Both the position numbers and the translations under genes were made by a program. The notes beneath the pieces were generated by a model. That model saw only the letters and a list, made by a program, of their open reading frames with translations, was not told the DNA's origin and made no database searches. Below, one piece after another: positions 37,269-51,694 of a DNA stretch of 64,000 nt; within the stretch, counting starts at the first letter, position 1, and every line of letters starts with the position of its first letter. The stretch is from positions 62,001 through 126,000 of the forward strand of contig JAEPRB010000023.1 of NCBI GenBank assembly GCA_016758965.1. Reading direction: 5' to 3'. The stretch is from Circinella minor. Its lineage: Eukaryota > Mucoromycota > Mucoromycetes > Mucorales > Lichtheimiaceae.

Positions 37269-40200
37269 ATGAGTGAAAATAGCATAAACGGCAACGATAC
37301 AAACCAGCAGCGACAAAGGCGCGAACAGCTTGAAATGGTTGCCAACGCCAATGCACACATTATGCAACAAGCTAAAACACCTATACACTCATTTGACCCT
37401 GACGCCGCTCCCAAAGTAAAAAGGGAAGAAGCTGAACGTAATATCCCCAAAGACCTACTGCCTGACTTTCGTAATTTTGGCAATAAGCGAGGTGGTTTAC
37501 AGACTGAATTAGGTACCAGCGATGTGGAACAAATCAAACAAGCATTGTCAGCAGCACAAAAAAAACCGATTGCGCCTGTCAAAACAACGGGTCATAAACG
37601 TTTATCAAGTGGGCCACGTACCCCTCGAACCCCACGTACCCCCTCGGGAACAACAGCAGCAGCATTACCAGATTCTTTACAATCACGTATACCCGAATGG
37701 TATCGGGTTGGTTGGACAGCATTCTCAACTCGACCTAACCCAGGTGGACCTATTCAACTTGCAGCAGCTGAAAACAAAGCAGAAGATCCATTAGAAAACA
37801 TGGTTTCCTTTCTCTTTTTTAGTGAATGGTGGGGGCAAGGAGGAGCAGTGTTTACTATTGGCATCATCTTTTGGTTGCTAGGAACTTTGGGTGGTGGTTT
37901 CATTACATTTGCTATTGGCTGTTTATTTGTATTGACTTATTCACAAATCACTCAACGTCGATTTGAAAGATTGGCTCGTGACGATATTGACCGTGGATTA
38001 ACGTATCTCCAATTCTTAGAACAAGATAAAGAATCGGTTGAATGGTTGAATAGTTTTTTACAAAAATTTTGGGTTATCTTTGAACCCGTCCTAAGTGCCT
38101 ATGTTATTGATAATATCGACACTTATTTGGTGGATTATTTACCTGGTTTTCTCGATTCTGTGCGTTTGACCACTTTTACATTGGGAACGAAACCATTTCG
38201 GGTAGAGAGTGTTCGCATGCTACAACAACAAGAAGCAGATACTGTGGTAACATTATAATACTTTTATTTATTTTCGTACCTGTTTTGGAAGGGTGCCATT
38301 CTCGCTTTTTTTTTTCTTTTTTTTTTTTTTTGTTCTTTGGATAGCAAATATTCTTAATTATTGTTATATTTTTTTATATAGTCCATGGATTGGATCGTCA
38401 GTTTCAAACCAAATGACCTTTCAGATATGACAAAGAAACAATTAGAGAATAAAGTGAATCCTAAAGTGATGCTTACAATTCGATTGGGTAAAGGTATGGT
38501 TGGAGCTGGTATTCCCGTACTTGTTGAAGATATGAGTTTCCAAGGTGCCATGCGTATTAAACTCAAGTTTATGAGTAAATTTCCACACGTCAGAATGGTG
38601 GAAGCTTGCTTTTTGAAAAAGCCTCACTTCGATTATGTACTTAAACCTATTGGAGGTGAAACCTTTGGTCTTGACGTAACCAATGTAAGTATTATAGCTC
38701 AATATATATTTGTTATTTTCCCTCCCAGTTTTATTTAATTGAATAATTTTATTATTTAGATACCAGGTCTGCAAAGTTTTGTCCGTGATCAAGTGCACGC
38801 TATTCTTGGACCTATGATGTATTATCCTAATGTGTTCTCTTTTGATGTTGAAAAGTTTTTCTCTGGAGAATTAGATATCAGTAAGTTGTGCAACTATATT
38901 AATTTTTGTTTATACATAATTGACAACTTTATTTTGTTTATTTTTATGCAGCACAAGCCAATGGTGTTCTTGCTATTACTGTCTACTCAACCTCGACAAT
39001 TACTGCTAGTGATATATCTGGGGAAGTTAATCCATATATTCGATTTTATTTGGATAAAGCTCAAGAATTGGGTCGTACTTCTGTTCAAGAAAATACCTTG
39101 GATCCTCGTTGGAATGAAACTCACTTTTTGATGTTGAACAATTTGACTTCCACGTTATCACTTGAATTACGAAATCAATCGAGTAGTTCCAAAGATCGAC
39201 GTATTGCTCGTGCTCATTTTGATCTTAAGGAACTTGAAAATGATAATGACTATAGTCTTACAGATACGTAAGTATTTATCTATATAAACAAGAAAAAATA
39301 AGGGAAAGAAAAAATATATTAACCGAGTTGGCATATTGAACACAATGGGAATAGGGAGCTTGATTTGCGTCATAATGGTAAACCTGTTGGTCAAGTCAAG
39401 GTGGATATGCGTTACATGCCTGTTTCAAAACCTATACCAAGAGACGATGGCACTGTCGAACCAGCTGCAGAATCAAGTATGTATATACATATATATATAT
39501 TATTTTTAGATCATAGCAGTATTCCATAAGTATGTTAAGTATAACCAATTTTTTTTTTTTGCTTATAATATTAATAGATTCTGGTATCCTACGCTTTACT
39601 GTACATGAATGTCGAAAACTCGGTTCGATGCGTCTAAATCCATATGTGCGTGTCATGATCAATGGTGCAGAACGAATCAATACACCTATCTTCAAAAGAA
39701 ATCCAAATCCAAAATTCGAACGTTCTGGTGAAGTAGTTGTACTGGATCAAACAGCAGTTTTTATTCGTGTTGAAGTCAAAGATAGTATTAGTCTTGCAGA
39801 AGACCCAGTTATTGGTGTCTGGCGTAGTTATCTTGTCGATATGATCCAGGAGTTGGATAATACTACTGATGGTTGGTGGGATCTTGCTTTGGATAACGGT
39901 GATAAAGCACAAGGACGTATTCGTTTAGGATTTCAATGGAAACCTGTACTTATGACAGGTCTTTCAGAAGCCATGGGTGGCCTTGGATTATACAGTATGT
40001 CTTCCTCTTTTTTTTTACTCAATTGAACTTATACTAATTATGATAATTATTCTGGTTTTTTTCTTCTTCAGGGCCTCCGATTGGTGTTGTTCGTTTAACA
40101 TTTTGGAGAGCTCGAGACCTCAAGAATGTTGATGGTGTTGGTGGTAAATCGGATCCATACGTACGTGTTTTATCCGGATCCCAAATCCGTACACGTACAG

Positions 40201-42617
40201 AAGTCATTGATAATAATTTGGATCCCGAATGGGGCGAAACACAATATGTACCCGTTCATTCTAACAAGGAAGATCTCAAACTTGAAGTGATGGATTGGAA
40301 TGCAAAGACAAAGGATAAATCCCTTGGTTTTACTACATTACGTATGGCCGACCTTGTAAAACAATATACTGGTAGTCAAGAAAAAAATCCAGACAAGTGG
40401 TATGAATATGTGGGTAAACCTATTGATGGGTAGGTAGTATCTTGATTGATTTTTTTAAAAAAAATAACTATTAAACATGGGAATATGACATAAATAAATA
40501 ACAATCTATTATTAGATGGGTAGTATTGAAATCATCCGATCGTAGTACTGCAAAGGGGGAATTACAATATACGGCAGAATTCTATCCAACTCTGGCAGTA
40601 CCAAAGACGGAAGAGGAAGAAAAAGAAACAGATGCTGTACCCGACGAACATGGAAATGGGATAATCGAGGAAGAAGATAGTAATTTCAAAACAACAGACA
40701 AAGAGACAAAACAAGTCGAACTACCAACACATGATTTACACGGCGTACCAATCCGTTATACACCTGATGATATTGTCGACCTTCCCACTTATAACTCTGG
40801 CGTATTAACAGTCAAGATTCACGAAGTTAAGATGCCCACTGTCTCTAATGCCTATTGTCAACTATTGGTAGATGCCTTGATGCCACAATTCCAAACTCAA
40901 AAAATGAAGGGTCGTACATTGGCATTCAACGAAACTGGAGATGCATTTGTCAAGGAAGCTGACTTTTCACGTGTGGCTATTGAAATCAAACCGGCAGATG
41001 CAGATGACAAAGATGATTTGAAACTTGGTTACTGGGTAGATCAAGTAACTAATATCATTCGACGTATCCAATCCAACACACGTAACGACAAGGAAGAGGA
41101 AGAAGGTGAGTGGTTCCAATTGCTTGGTACAACGGTACCTGGAGGATGGATCCGCCTTAGTTTTGATTATACTCCTTTGATCAATTTCACTCTCAACCCA
41201 GATGAAAGTCTGGACAACCAAGGTCAATTGACGGTGACATTACTTGATGCAAAAGAACTTATGGCAGCAGACAAATCTGGAACCAGTGATCCTTATGTTG
41301 TATTTACTGTAAATGGTGAGCGTGTACACAAGAGCGCAACGATTAAAAAGTCATTAAATCCATCATGGAAAAATGAAACATTTACAGTGCCGATCGTAAG
41401 TCGTCTCATTTTGGATTTTTTTTTTTTTGCGGGAGAAGGGAAAATGGTGTGGTGGTCTGTGTTGTTATGCAAGAAAGGAAATTTAATGATGAATTATTTA
41501 AAAAAAACTATTGTGTAACCGTAGCAATCACGGGTCACAGCAAGTTTTCGAATTGAGGTATTTGATTGGAATCAATTTCTTGGTGATATACCTCTTGGTT
41601 CGGGTGGTATATCCATTCGTGGTGATTTCGTTGAAAGTTTTGTTGCCCGACAAGTTAAAATTCCTTTGGATGGTATTGCTGGGGTGAGTGGACATGTTCG
41701 TGTACGGTTTCTATGGCAACCCCAATTGCTTATTCGAAAGAAAACACATACTTCTATTCTTGGGACTACAAGTGTAAATATGACAACTTCGGCAACTGCA
41801 ACAAACAGTAATATGCTATCTCCTTCAGCTGCAGCAAACATGCGAACTCCTACACTAAGACCTCCAGGACCACAAGCACCACCACCACCACCATCTGTCT
41901 CTCGCTCAGCAACACTGACCCCTGCTTCTGCAGCAACAGCAGCACTACCATCAATAGCAGGAACACCCGTATCACCATCACGCAATGGCACTAATGCAAG
42001 CATCACAAGTTCGCATGTCCGCTCCCCATCACAAGCCTCGTCGATTGTATCTATGCAGGACCGAAGGAGTATTGATACGATGTCGATAAATGATGATGGA
42101 TTACAACATGGTGATGATTCAGCCGTCGGTATGAATGGAACAGTGACGATTAAAATAATCGAAGCACGTAATTTGCGGGGAGTAGATCGCTCTGGAACAA
42201 GTGATCCATTTGTCCGACTACGTGTGGGAAACAAACAAGTCCACAAAACAAAGCATATGAAGAAAACACTCACACCCAAATGGTAAATATATCTCAAATA
42301 TGTAAACAGGTTGCATATACATTCTTTGTCATTAAAATTAATTCACTTGGATCGTTTTCATGTATAAAATTTATAAATATATATATATATATAGGAATGA
42401 AACCTTTCAATGCCCTATCTCTTCACAACCAACATCTTTAAATATCAAGGTGAAAGATTATAATCGATTTAGCACATCGATTGAACTTGGACAATGTCAA
42501 TGGAACATATGGGATCTAATACGACCACAAGATCAACTGAAAAGTATCGATCGTTGGTTACCACTTTATCCTACTGGACAAGGAGAAATTCATATTGCTA
42601 TCGATTTTTCAGGATAA
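37269..42617 (+). CDS. Tricalbin/extended synaptotagmin-like ER-plasma membrane tether
   Basis: Ten exons, 37269-38246, 38382-38684, 38760-38880, 38952-39267, 39355-39476, 39578-39994, 40072-40429, 40516-41395, 41525-42282 and 42395-42617, encode 1491 residues. Tricalbins hold cortical ER at the plasma membrane and carry lipid through an SMP domain. A basic Pro/Thr-rich N-terminus is followed by a hairpin membrane anchor at about 190-225, then the SMP domain at about 250-465. Six C2-like modules follow. The third (WRARDLKNVDGVGGKSDPYV), fifth (DAKELMAADKSGTSDPYV) and last (EARNLRGVDRSGTSDPFV) keep Asp-rich calcium loops; the others look degenerate. A Ser/Pro/Ala-rich disordered insert lies before the last C2. 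An upstream in-frame ATG at 37194 would add 25 hydrophobic residues; 37269 was preferred. Confidence 0.93.
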
Positions 42618-43447
42618 AAATAAAATAAAAATAAATAAAACTTTCTTTTAATCTCCATTAAACTGATTATTAGCGAAAAAAATAAATAAGTAAAAAAAAA
42701 GGGAGAACCCATTGGATCATTTCGCTAAACTCCACTTTTTTAATTTGTACAAAGCCTCGGATTTGTTCTCGTCTCGGAGATAGCAATAAGAACATCCGAA
42801 GTAAATTTATATACCAAACGTTTTAATAGCCCGACAATAACGCCTCAATATTCAGATCAACATTCATTTCAAGCTTAATTGTTCATGAGCTGTATAAAAA
42901 ATAATATATACAGAAGCAACAAAGTGTAAAGAGGTATACACGGTAAAGAAAATAGAAATATACTTTATATACATATATACATATATATATATATATTATA
43001 TCGAGTTTATTCTATCTAAAAAGTAACAGAAAAGAGAGGTCCCGCGATTGCTTTTCTGTTTAAAGAGTGTTCGGATCAAAGTCCGCAAAACAGCAACGCA
43101 TTAGAAAAAAAAGAGGCTGTTGTTACTGGAAACAGTCGAAAAGAAAAAAACTCTAAACTTTCTCTTCTTTTCTCCCCCCATTCATAAAGAAACGTTCAAA
43201 TTTGCACTGTCTTTTTACCTGTCTAAGATATTTTCCTCTTATTCATATTTCTTCTTGTAATTTCCCTTTTGACTTAATATACCCCACCAACCGCCTTTCT
43301 CCTTTGAAATACTCGTACCTGTCAAAAAAAGAGTACATACTGTACACACTAATACGAAAACTAAATTAACTCAAGTTTCACACACGCACGTATACCTCTT
43401 ATTCTTTTAAAATCAAATCACATTACTTTATTCAAAATTTATGTATA
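42618..43447. other. Intergenic region upstream of PHD protein
   Basis: An 830-base spacer with TATA-type dinucleotide runs near 42960-42995 and C/T-rich tracts near 43150-43320 that look like a promoter and 5' leader. No coding features. Confidence 0.5.
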
Positions 43448-45374
43448 ATGAGTAAGTGACTTGAAATACCTGTCGAGTTTTTGGAAACATGGAACGAAAA
43501 AAAAAAAAAGAAAACTAATGACATTTTTTGTATTTTGAAGCACCAGCGCGTCGTAGTGTACGAACTCAAGCTGCCAATGCCAGAAAACCAACAACACGAT
43601 CCGTAACCATGCCACAACAACGTCATGACACTTCACCACCTTCTCCGCGTCAAATACGAACAGAAAGTGCAGTGGAAGACGAAGAAGAGGAGGACGAAGA
43701 AGAAGACGAAGATGAAGAGGAGGAAGAAAGTTCGGATGGTGCTTCTGTTACTCGCTGTCTTTGTGGTCAACAAAGTAAGCTATATAATCGAGAATATCCT
43801 GTTTTTTTTTTTCGCGTATCATCGATAAGTTATGCTTATTAATTATGGGATGAATAGATAATTCGGGTCTCATGGTTCAATGCGACAAATGTGAAGTATG
43901 GCAACATTGTGATTGTGTTGGACTGACAGAACAAGAAATTCCTGAACTTTATTACTGTGATGAGTGTCAACCAAATAATCATGTTGTTTTAAAAACCCAC
44001 GGACGGTAAGTATTATTAAACGAAAAGTTGGGGCGAGTGTGCGCAGCATAAAAAGACTAGGGGAGAAAAGGAATGTATTTTTTTTTAATTCTTATCAAAA
44101 TTTGGATCTGGATAGATTTAAGCGGGCATATAATCCAAACGGAGGCGAGAACACGGAAGATAATCAACGTAAGTTTAAAAAAAAGACGGAACAAATTTTG
44201 TGGCGACTTGCATGGATTTTTTTTTTTTTTTGCTTATATTCTCTTTTTTTATTATTAAATAGAAAATAATGACGATACACTAGAAAAACAAGTAGATGAA
44301 TCCGAAGCTCGTGCAGCCAAGAGACGGAAACGGGAAACCAATGGTACCCGAAAAACTACAAACACTAATAATAAGGTGTCTCGACGGCAACCCACTACTT
44401 CTACCCCGATGGCGACACGTACACAAAAGAACGGAATTGAAAAACATGAAGCAACAACAGATACAACATATACTCAAGGTAAAGACAGCACATTACCTCC
44501 TGACCAAACAAAGCATAATAATAAACATGACGAACAACAACAATCACAACAACAAATTCAGCAATTACAACAATCAACACCACGAAGGACACGTAGAAAG
44601 AGTGGGGATGATAATAACAATAATGGCAACAATAATTTGGATTCATCGCCACCTTCTGAAGAACCATTAGCATCACCACCTGTATCTCGCGGCCGCAAGC
44701 AAACTAAATCGGGAGTACGGCGGAATAATCAGCAGCACAGATCACCACAACGTCAGACCAACGGTAGACACAAGGAATCACCGAGAGCATCTACTCCGCT
44801 CATAAATCAAGATGATGCATCAAATAATGGCACTGGTGCTCCTGGTATTCCATCAACACCTACTCTACAACTCTATTGGGATGAAGATGGTTTACCTGCT
44901 AGAGAATCTTCACCTCCAGCTAAAGTCAAATATCCAAATCCGAAAATGTCATTTGCTGATATGAATAAACGTGTAAAACAAATCATGGATTATGTCAACA
45001 AAATGCAAGCAGAGCTTCCAAAAAAACAACCCAAACCAGAATGTGGTGTCAAGCGACAACGTACACGTTCAGATTCAACCTCTTCTTCATCTTCAACATT
45101 AAGTAGCGCATCTACTTTACCTTTGTTGGAAGATGATGAACATCATCCGAACTATCATCATCAGCAACAAAAATATTCGCATTTTGGCTCCATGACAAGT
45201 CCGACAACACCTATTCCCATCGTTGAAGTTCAACAAGAAACAGCAAAGGATATGGCAGATCGCATTACTTATGATTTATTACAATTTAAGAGAAAGTTTG
45301 GTGGATCATTAGTTGCTTCATCTGATGCTATGGTGTCATCCCCGCGCGCCAAAAAATTTTATCATCGTCATTAA
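43448..45374 (+). CDS. Cti6-like PHD-finger protein (Rpd3L-type histone deacetylase complex)
   Basis: Exons 43448-43451 (ATGA), 43541-43774, 43858-44005, 44116-44168 and 44263-45374 encode 516 residues. A long acidic run (about residues 50-70) is followed by one PHD finger, CLCGQQNNSGLMVQCDKCEV, then WQHCDCVG and YYCDECQP, with the Cys4-His-Cys3 ligands visible; VQCDKC and the aromatic cage fit a histone H3K4me reader. The rest is Gln/Asn/Ser-rich with basic stretches, and near the C-terminus a helical part (MSFADMNKRVKQIMDYVNKM) recalls fungal Cti6, a subunit of the Rpd3L complex. The four-base first exon is inferred because the second exon has no good start of its own and ATGA|gtaagt fits the phase. 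The PHD call is firm; the complex membership is inferred. Confidence 0.85.
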
Positions 45375-48300
45375 AAGTATGACAACCACACTCAAAAATC
45401 TCCTATTCTGTTTCATATCTTATATACCTTTGCTATTCTACTTATACATGATTCAACATACAACACACATACATCCATACAATAGCTCTTGTTTTTATAC
45501 ATCACCCATACATTGCACTTATATAACAACAATTCTTCTCCCTCTCTTATTAGCTCACTCAATCTCGCTTACTCAATCTCGCAACACTTTGTAGGTAAAA
45601 AATTCTTCTCTGTTCTTAAATTCGACCTCTGCCTTTTTTTTTCACGAATATATATATATACATCCTGCGGTTTTCCGATATAACAACTTTTTTCAGTTTT
45701 ATTCAAGCGTTTTTCCAAATTTTCTCGATCTGCAGGAAACTTAATAAAAAATATTATCACACCCCTTGGAGAAAAATTATCATTAATAAAACAAGCAACT
45801 TTATCTCTTTTTAGTAAATATTTATAGCAATGATCTTGATTTGAGACACTATCGACCCGAACTTCCGTACATCACTTTACATTTTTGCATAACAATTCAA
45901 TGGGGTTCTTCGATTTGGAAAAGTTTATTTCTTATATTACGTATCCTAATGTAAATATCTAATTTACTGCAGATGCTATCAAAGGTACTAATAGCAGCAA
46001 AACCAAATATCTACTCAAGAATGTAATTGATGTCATATATATGTATAATTTAAATGGTTTTTATCGGACAAATGAAATGTTGCTGTTGGGAATTAACCTT
46101 CGTGAATGAAGACTCGTTCAAGCACGTGCACGGTATTACTTATGAAATCTTTATATGTTATGAAATGGGGAAGACTAATTTTAATAAGTATTAGTAATGT
46201 GCCACACATCAATTTTGTGGGAAACACATTCATAGTATTTATTTATAAACTAGTAGGAAGAAAAGCTTAGCTATTTGAAGAGAAAAGAAAGGGCAGAAAA
46301 ACTGAAGTAGAAATCCGGTAACGGTTTATCGAGAAAGCTCGTTATTTCGAGTATGTACCCAAAGGAAGACGAGATAAATTGCGAAAAAAGTAAGCATTAG
46401 ACTGCTACACACCAAACGTTTTTTTTTTCTGATTTAAAGATGTAACGATATTAGTGAGAGATTGGAAAAGAAGGAAAAGAAGGAAAAAATATGGTTGAGA
46501 AAGAACTGGTTGAGGAAATTTTAGTGCGTGGTCATTATATACTACTACTGTCACGTTGCTGGGAAAACTAAAAATTTTCTATATTAATTTCTTACATCAT
46601 ATGTAACAGTATCGCGTTGAGATGACGGTATTGACAAATATGTATATTGAGATAAAGGAACTAATAATTTTCGATTTACGTGCTAGAATGCAGTGATGTT
46701 TCTAGAATCTATTACGTATCTACAATTTGATCCATGAATGATTATAATTCCGTGTTAAATTTATTACGCGCCTTCCTTGTATAATACAAAAGTTTTGCTT
46801 TATGGTGAGGAAATACTGTTTATATCATAATTCTGAATATAGTCTAAGAATATTGATAATATAATTAAATGAAGTCTGTTGACATTTGGATTTCTTCTAT
46901 AAGCAATAACTACATATTAATGCTGAGTTAAGTCACATGTGAAACATTATCATAATCGAACTTTTCCCTTTCTTCTCTTTTAATAAAGATCAGCCATCAC
47001 TCTCGTCTTTTTATTAAATTTTTGGCTTTTCCTAATAATACGTGACCGAATTATTTTTCACTTTGCATGATCTGTAATTTTATGTTTGCACTTGATTATT
47101 TTCAGCTTCCTGGAAATCTTTGTATTTTAGTACTATAAACAGTCCAAAATTTAAATAGCCAAGTGCAAACATGAAATTACAGCACACGCAAAATGAAACT
47201 AATGCGGCCGCGTTTTATTAGAAAAAAACTAATACATACGTGTCTGAAAAAAGTCAATTAATAATAGACATAAATGTAGTCATATCAAAACGGAATGGAC
47301 GCTATGTACAACGTTTATTCTTACTTATTTTCATACATCGTTGACTAATTTTTATTTATATTACATGTTTATTTTATTTTTAAAAAAAAGCAATTTTCAT
47401 AATAATAATAATAATAAATATTATTTTACAGAAAAAAATTAAACGTGAGTACTGTAAGCATGCGTGCCAAGACCTTTAATGTGCTAAATATCGTCATTTA
47501 TGAATCTAATATCAATTAGCTCTAACCGATTACAGTTAATTTCACTCAAAATTATGTGTTACGACATATTTGGAACTTGTAACATGGTGAAATAAAGTAT
47601 AATCATATTTTTGTGTAACAATTGTGCTTTTTTCTTTCCCGCCTTAAATTACTTGTTTTATTCTGGGTCGACGCCACTTGGTAATTTTTGCAGATCATCT
47701 AAAAAAACCCGCCGGCTGTATTTGGTTTTCATTGTGTAAAATAAGGGACTCATAACAGAATAAAGAAAAACTACATCAAATTTAATTTCTGTAAGACATA
47801 TATTTTCTTAAATATGATTTCAAACACTTACGCATATGGAATAATTATCAGTAGGCCTTATTTAGAAAATAATATACAGAAGTTTTCTTTTGACCCCAAC
47901 AGAGCATTGATAATTAACTAATAAAATTACCATTTAATATGTTATTAGTTTTATTGATTAATAGCTAAACTGTTGTGTGAACTTCAAACTATTTCCAAAT
48001 CGCTTTATTTCCTCTGGTACTTATTATCAGCATCATCAAGGGTCATCATCATATTTTAATATCGTTTCTCATCTATTGATTCCAGCCTACGCTTTTCTAC
48101 ACAATATTTTAGACTGTGACTAAATAAAAGGTAATAATGATGTAAATAAGCCTCGACTATTTGACGCCACAATCTCCAGGCCTTTTAGATTCGTGATACA
48201 TCCATATATGTGATGCATTTATAACTGAGTGCGGAAAAAAAGTTCTTTACTTTTCCGAAGACATCGGACTAAGCAGTGCGCATAAAAGCTATCTCGGAAA

Positions 48301-51300
48301 AATGAAAGTAATTACTATGAATAACAATTGATATATGTTGAGCCACAAACCGGCCAATTCAATAATAGTTATCGATAAATATGTATCTGGAGCAATGACC
48401 CCGTCCAATACATTGACTCCTGTAAAAGTGCAGCAAAGGAGAGTAGTACAACCAAGTAAACTTAAGCGGCTTAGAAACTGTAAAAGTAAAAATCAATTAT
48501 CCGTTCTATATTTAACACAGTACTCATTGCTTCAATCTTTTTATATTTTAGAATGCGACTTTTTATTTTTGTGATGAAAAATAATATAACAAAAAAAGAT
48601 AGTTTTAATGGTTATGTACGGACAGACATACAAACACAATCACTACAAGAATTCATTTTGAAAAGTGCACTTGTGTACTTCATTGTGGCATCCTAATTTT
48701 TTAGAGCTAAACTGTGTTAGTTTAAAAGAACAAAATATAATATATTACTTCGTGGGGGGCACTGTAATATTACTAATTTATTAAACAGTTTTCAATTTGC
48801 TTTGTAATATAGTACTCCTTCTTTGTAACAACAATGATATTGTTATTTTATAAATAATATTCTTATTATAAAAAGAAGGAGTTTGTTTAATCATACATAT
48901 ACACAAGAAAAAAAAAGGCCTAAATTTGGATTATTTTTCTTCATCAGTTTATATGAGTATAAAAATTTCACTGTATTACATTCTCTCTTTTTTATAAATA
49001 CATGCCTATGATAAATAATACGTAATAATAATAATAGAACTGATTAAGGTTCTGGACGATTAATTTGATAGACAACATATACCTTTTTTCAAATTATTTA
49101 TTATTAGTTTTTTTTGTATACATAATGATTCAAGGGATTAATAAAACTGAAACCATTAGAGATGCTTATATTTTACACCAAAATATAGCAGGCAACGATA
49201 TCAATGGCAACGTTGTCGAAGAGCTTAGTAACTGGATGAAAAAGTAAGAAGAATAAAATAATATATCATCATTACTTCCAAGACCATTCAGCATGTTAAC
49301 AGTAAATCAAATTGTTAAAATTTGTTCTTCTTTTCCATTTTAACCAAAACAATATATAATATAAGTGTGCAATTTTATTTATTTTACTCGTGTTTCTGCT
49401 TCATTGAAATAAACTCCTTCCTTGAGCAACATGAGTCGAGACATGCAGTTAAATTTAGGCTTTCTTTTTTCTTTGTTAAATGTCCGCACTCAACAACAAC
49501 ATAATTGAATGATATACCGATATATTTTTAGTTGTTTTCCTGGATACTTATCCAACAAACCACTGTTACTAACTAGGTCCCATATTTTTGATACATGGTT
49601 TACTTACTAATAAAAGCGTTATTAATCATTATGAAGTGGGTTTTTTTTCCCTTTGATAAATAAATGTTAATTAGATATTTTTTTTCAAAATAATTTATTT
49701 TAAAGAAAGTACAATGAGAATCAGTATGTTATTATGACAGATCAATATAGTTTTGTGTTTGATAAGAGCCAATGAGTTTCTGATAATGCGTAAATAGCGA
49801 AAGCTTATTTTCAAATCGTTAATATTTGCTATGTATCGATCAATATGTTTGAAAACAAATGTGAGCGGGGGAGAGAGAACCAAAATAGAGAAGCACTGTT
49901 TTGTTTAGAAAGCACTTCACTGTAGAATTCAGTACCAAAGTGAAGCCTCCTACTCCATAATCAGATCTAAAATATAGTAGTATCTTAACAATAAAAAAGA
50001 TTGCTCGATTTATATATAGAAAAAGGGCTATAGTGTCAACGTCTAAAAAGTAGTTCGTGCTTTAGTTAGGCTTTTTTTTATGAAAACATTTATTTTTATT
50101 TGTATTTTCATTCATAGCGATTTGAGGCTAGTGTTTTCCAGAATTTTTAGTGTATATAGAAAAACAGTTCGTCACGCAAAAGAAAAGATAAATAGATCAT
50201 CGAATTATGTATATGTCAGATGAAAAATACCTTTTTTTTGCATCTCATATAATTCTAAATACCATGTTGATTAAGAAATAATTATATTAATATACACTGA
50301 CATACTTTTATCTTCAGTTCAAGTCTTTAACTTGTTTGGTTTTAGTGATTCAAAAAATTTTATATGTATACAAAAATATATCACGGACTCATCTGAATAG
50401 GTTATAAACTCATCTCCTCCCCCACATACTTACTTCCCGAGATACAAAATGTACAAATAACCCACAAACAACTGTATAAACAATTATTCTTTTCATGTGG
50501 CGATCCCCCGAGCCGATTTCCAATTTCGAAAGCTGAACATGTGCCGCGCATGCTGGTTTGGTCACACACGTCACCATGGCAACTGATCATGACGATCTTA
50601 TTCAAGTGCCTAAGTAATACCAGATAAATGCAAAAAATTTTCCCCGAAGCATTTTTAGTCTGGACCCGCGAATTAAGCAAAAATATTGATAAAAAAAGAA
50701 AATATGCACTTTTTGGTCCGCCCAGCGCGCTTTGTTTTATTATCATTTATTATTTTTACCAGTTTTATACAAAATAAAAATCCGAATTTATAAAAGAAAA
50801 AAGGTATTTTTAACTTATATCTTTAATTTTTGTTTTACTTTAAAAGTTCTATTTTGAATGCCCGAATAATGAGGCATGCAAGTTTCTTTGTATAGAACTT
50901 TTTTGGGGGGAAAGTCGAAAGAGAAGTAGTACTATTTGTTATTCTATTATGAATTTTAACATATTTTATATAGTGTGAAAAAAACACGTTGAAAAAACTA
51001 AACTTTTTACTCGAAAAAGTCAGGGCTGATTAGCAGAGAATATAGCGCGTTTTCTTCTATACTCATAATAAGCATCGAAGGAAAATGAAAATGTCAGCTT
51101 GAATTTCTAATTTTAGGCGGAGGACCATCGTAATGGCGCTAGAACAATTGTTTTTGTTGCTTTTTGTTTCGATTCGGGTGTACAAAAAATTTAAGTCCCT
51201 GGAAGACAAGAAAAAAAAGATCCCAATAAACCAAAATAAGCTGATTTTTAACTGGAAAATACGCAGTAGTATTTTACCCAGATATAGACAGAAGATCCTC

Positions 51301-51694
51301 ATGGAGTTTGAAAGTCGGCTCGTTCAAACTTGCTTAATCTGGTTCTTTTTTATTTTTAAGCTCTGTGCACCATCGGGGGGAGCGAAGGGTGGGGGGTGAG
51401 GATGAGAGGGAAAAAAAAAAGAGTGTGTAAACGAAAAGTAGAGGTTGGGGGACGGAAAGGAAAAGGTTACTATATATATTAGTTTGATGGGCCTAATGAA
51501 TTCAACCCTCCCCCTTTTTTTTCGTTACTTTTAGTCGCCTCTTTTTTTATACTCTCGTTATTTTTATTTTTTTTATTTTCTCTAGATCCTTTTTTCTCTT
51601 TTTCTTTTTACTTTTCAAAGTATCCACCGTTTACACTCCTTTACAACCCCTTACGACTCGTTTTCATACATACTCTCTCTATACTTTATTCAAC
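45375..51694. other. 6.3 kb region without recognisable genes
   Basis: This is the largest gap in the window. Open frames are few and short. The longest, 114 codons at 50402-50746 minus, has no family features. Small plus-strand frames at 48335-48574 and 49065-49247 have more ordinary amino-acid composition and possible donors (for example AACT|gtaaaag near 48479; AAAAAG|taag near 49244), but cannot be joined into a gene. AAT/ATA runs occur near 47400. The last kilobase, which has a more GC-balanced patch at about 50490-50720, must contain the chitin deacetylase promoter. No tRNA B-box, TIR pair or LTR was recognised. Confidence 0.55.

Noticed and set aside
48335..48574. 79-codon plus-strand frame beginning MLSHKPANSIIVIDKYVS
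   Set aside because: The first 48 residues look reasonable, but no partner exon or family could be found, so it is only mentioned as a possible relic.
50402..50746. 114-codon minus-strand open frame in the large gap
   Set aside because: Composition is not protein-like, there is no splice-linked neighbour, and no motif is seen.
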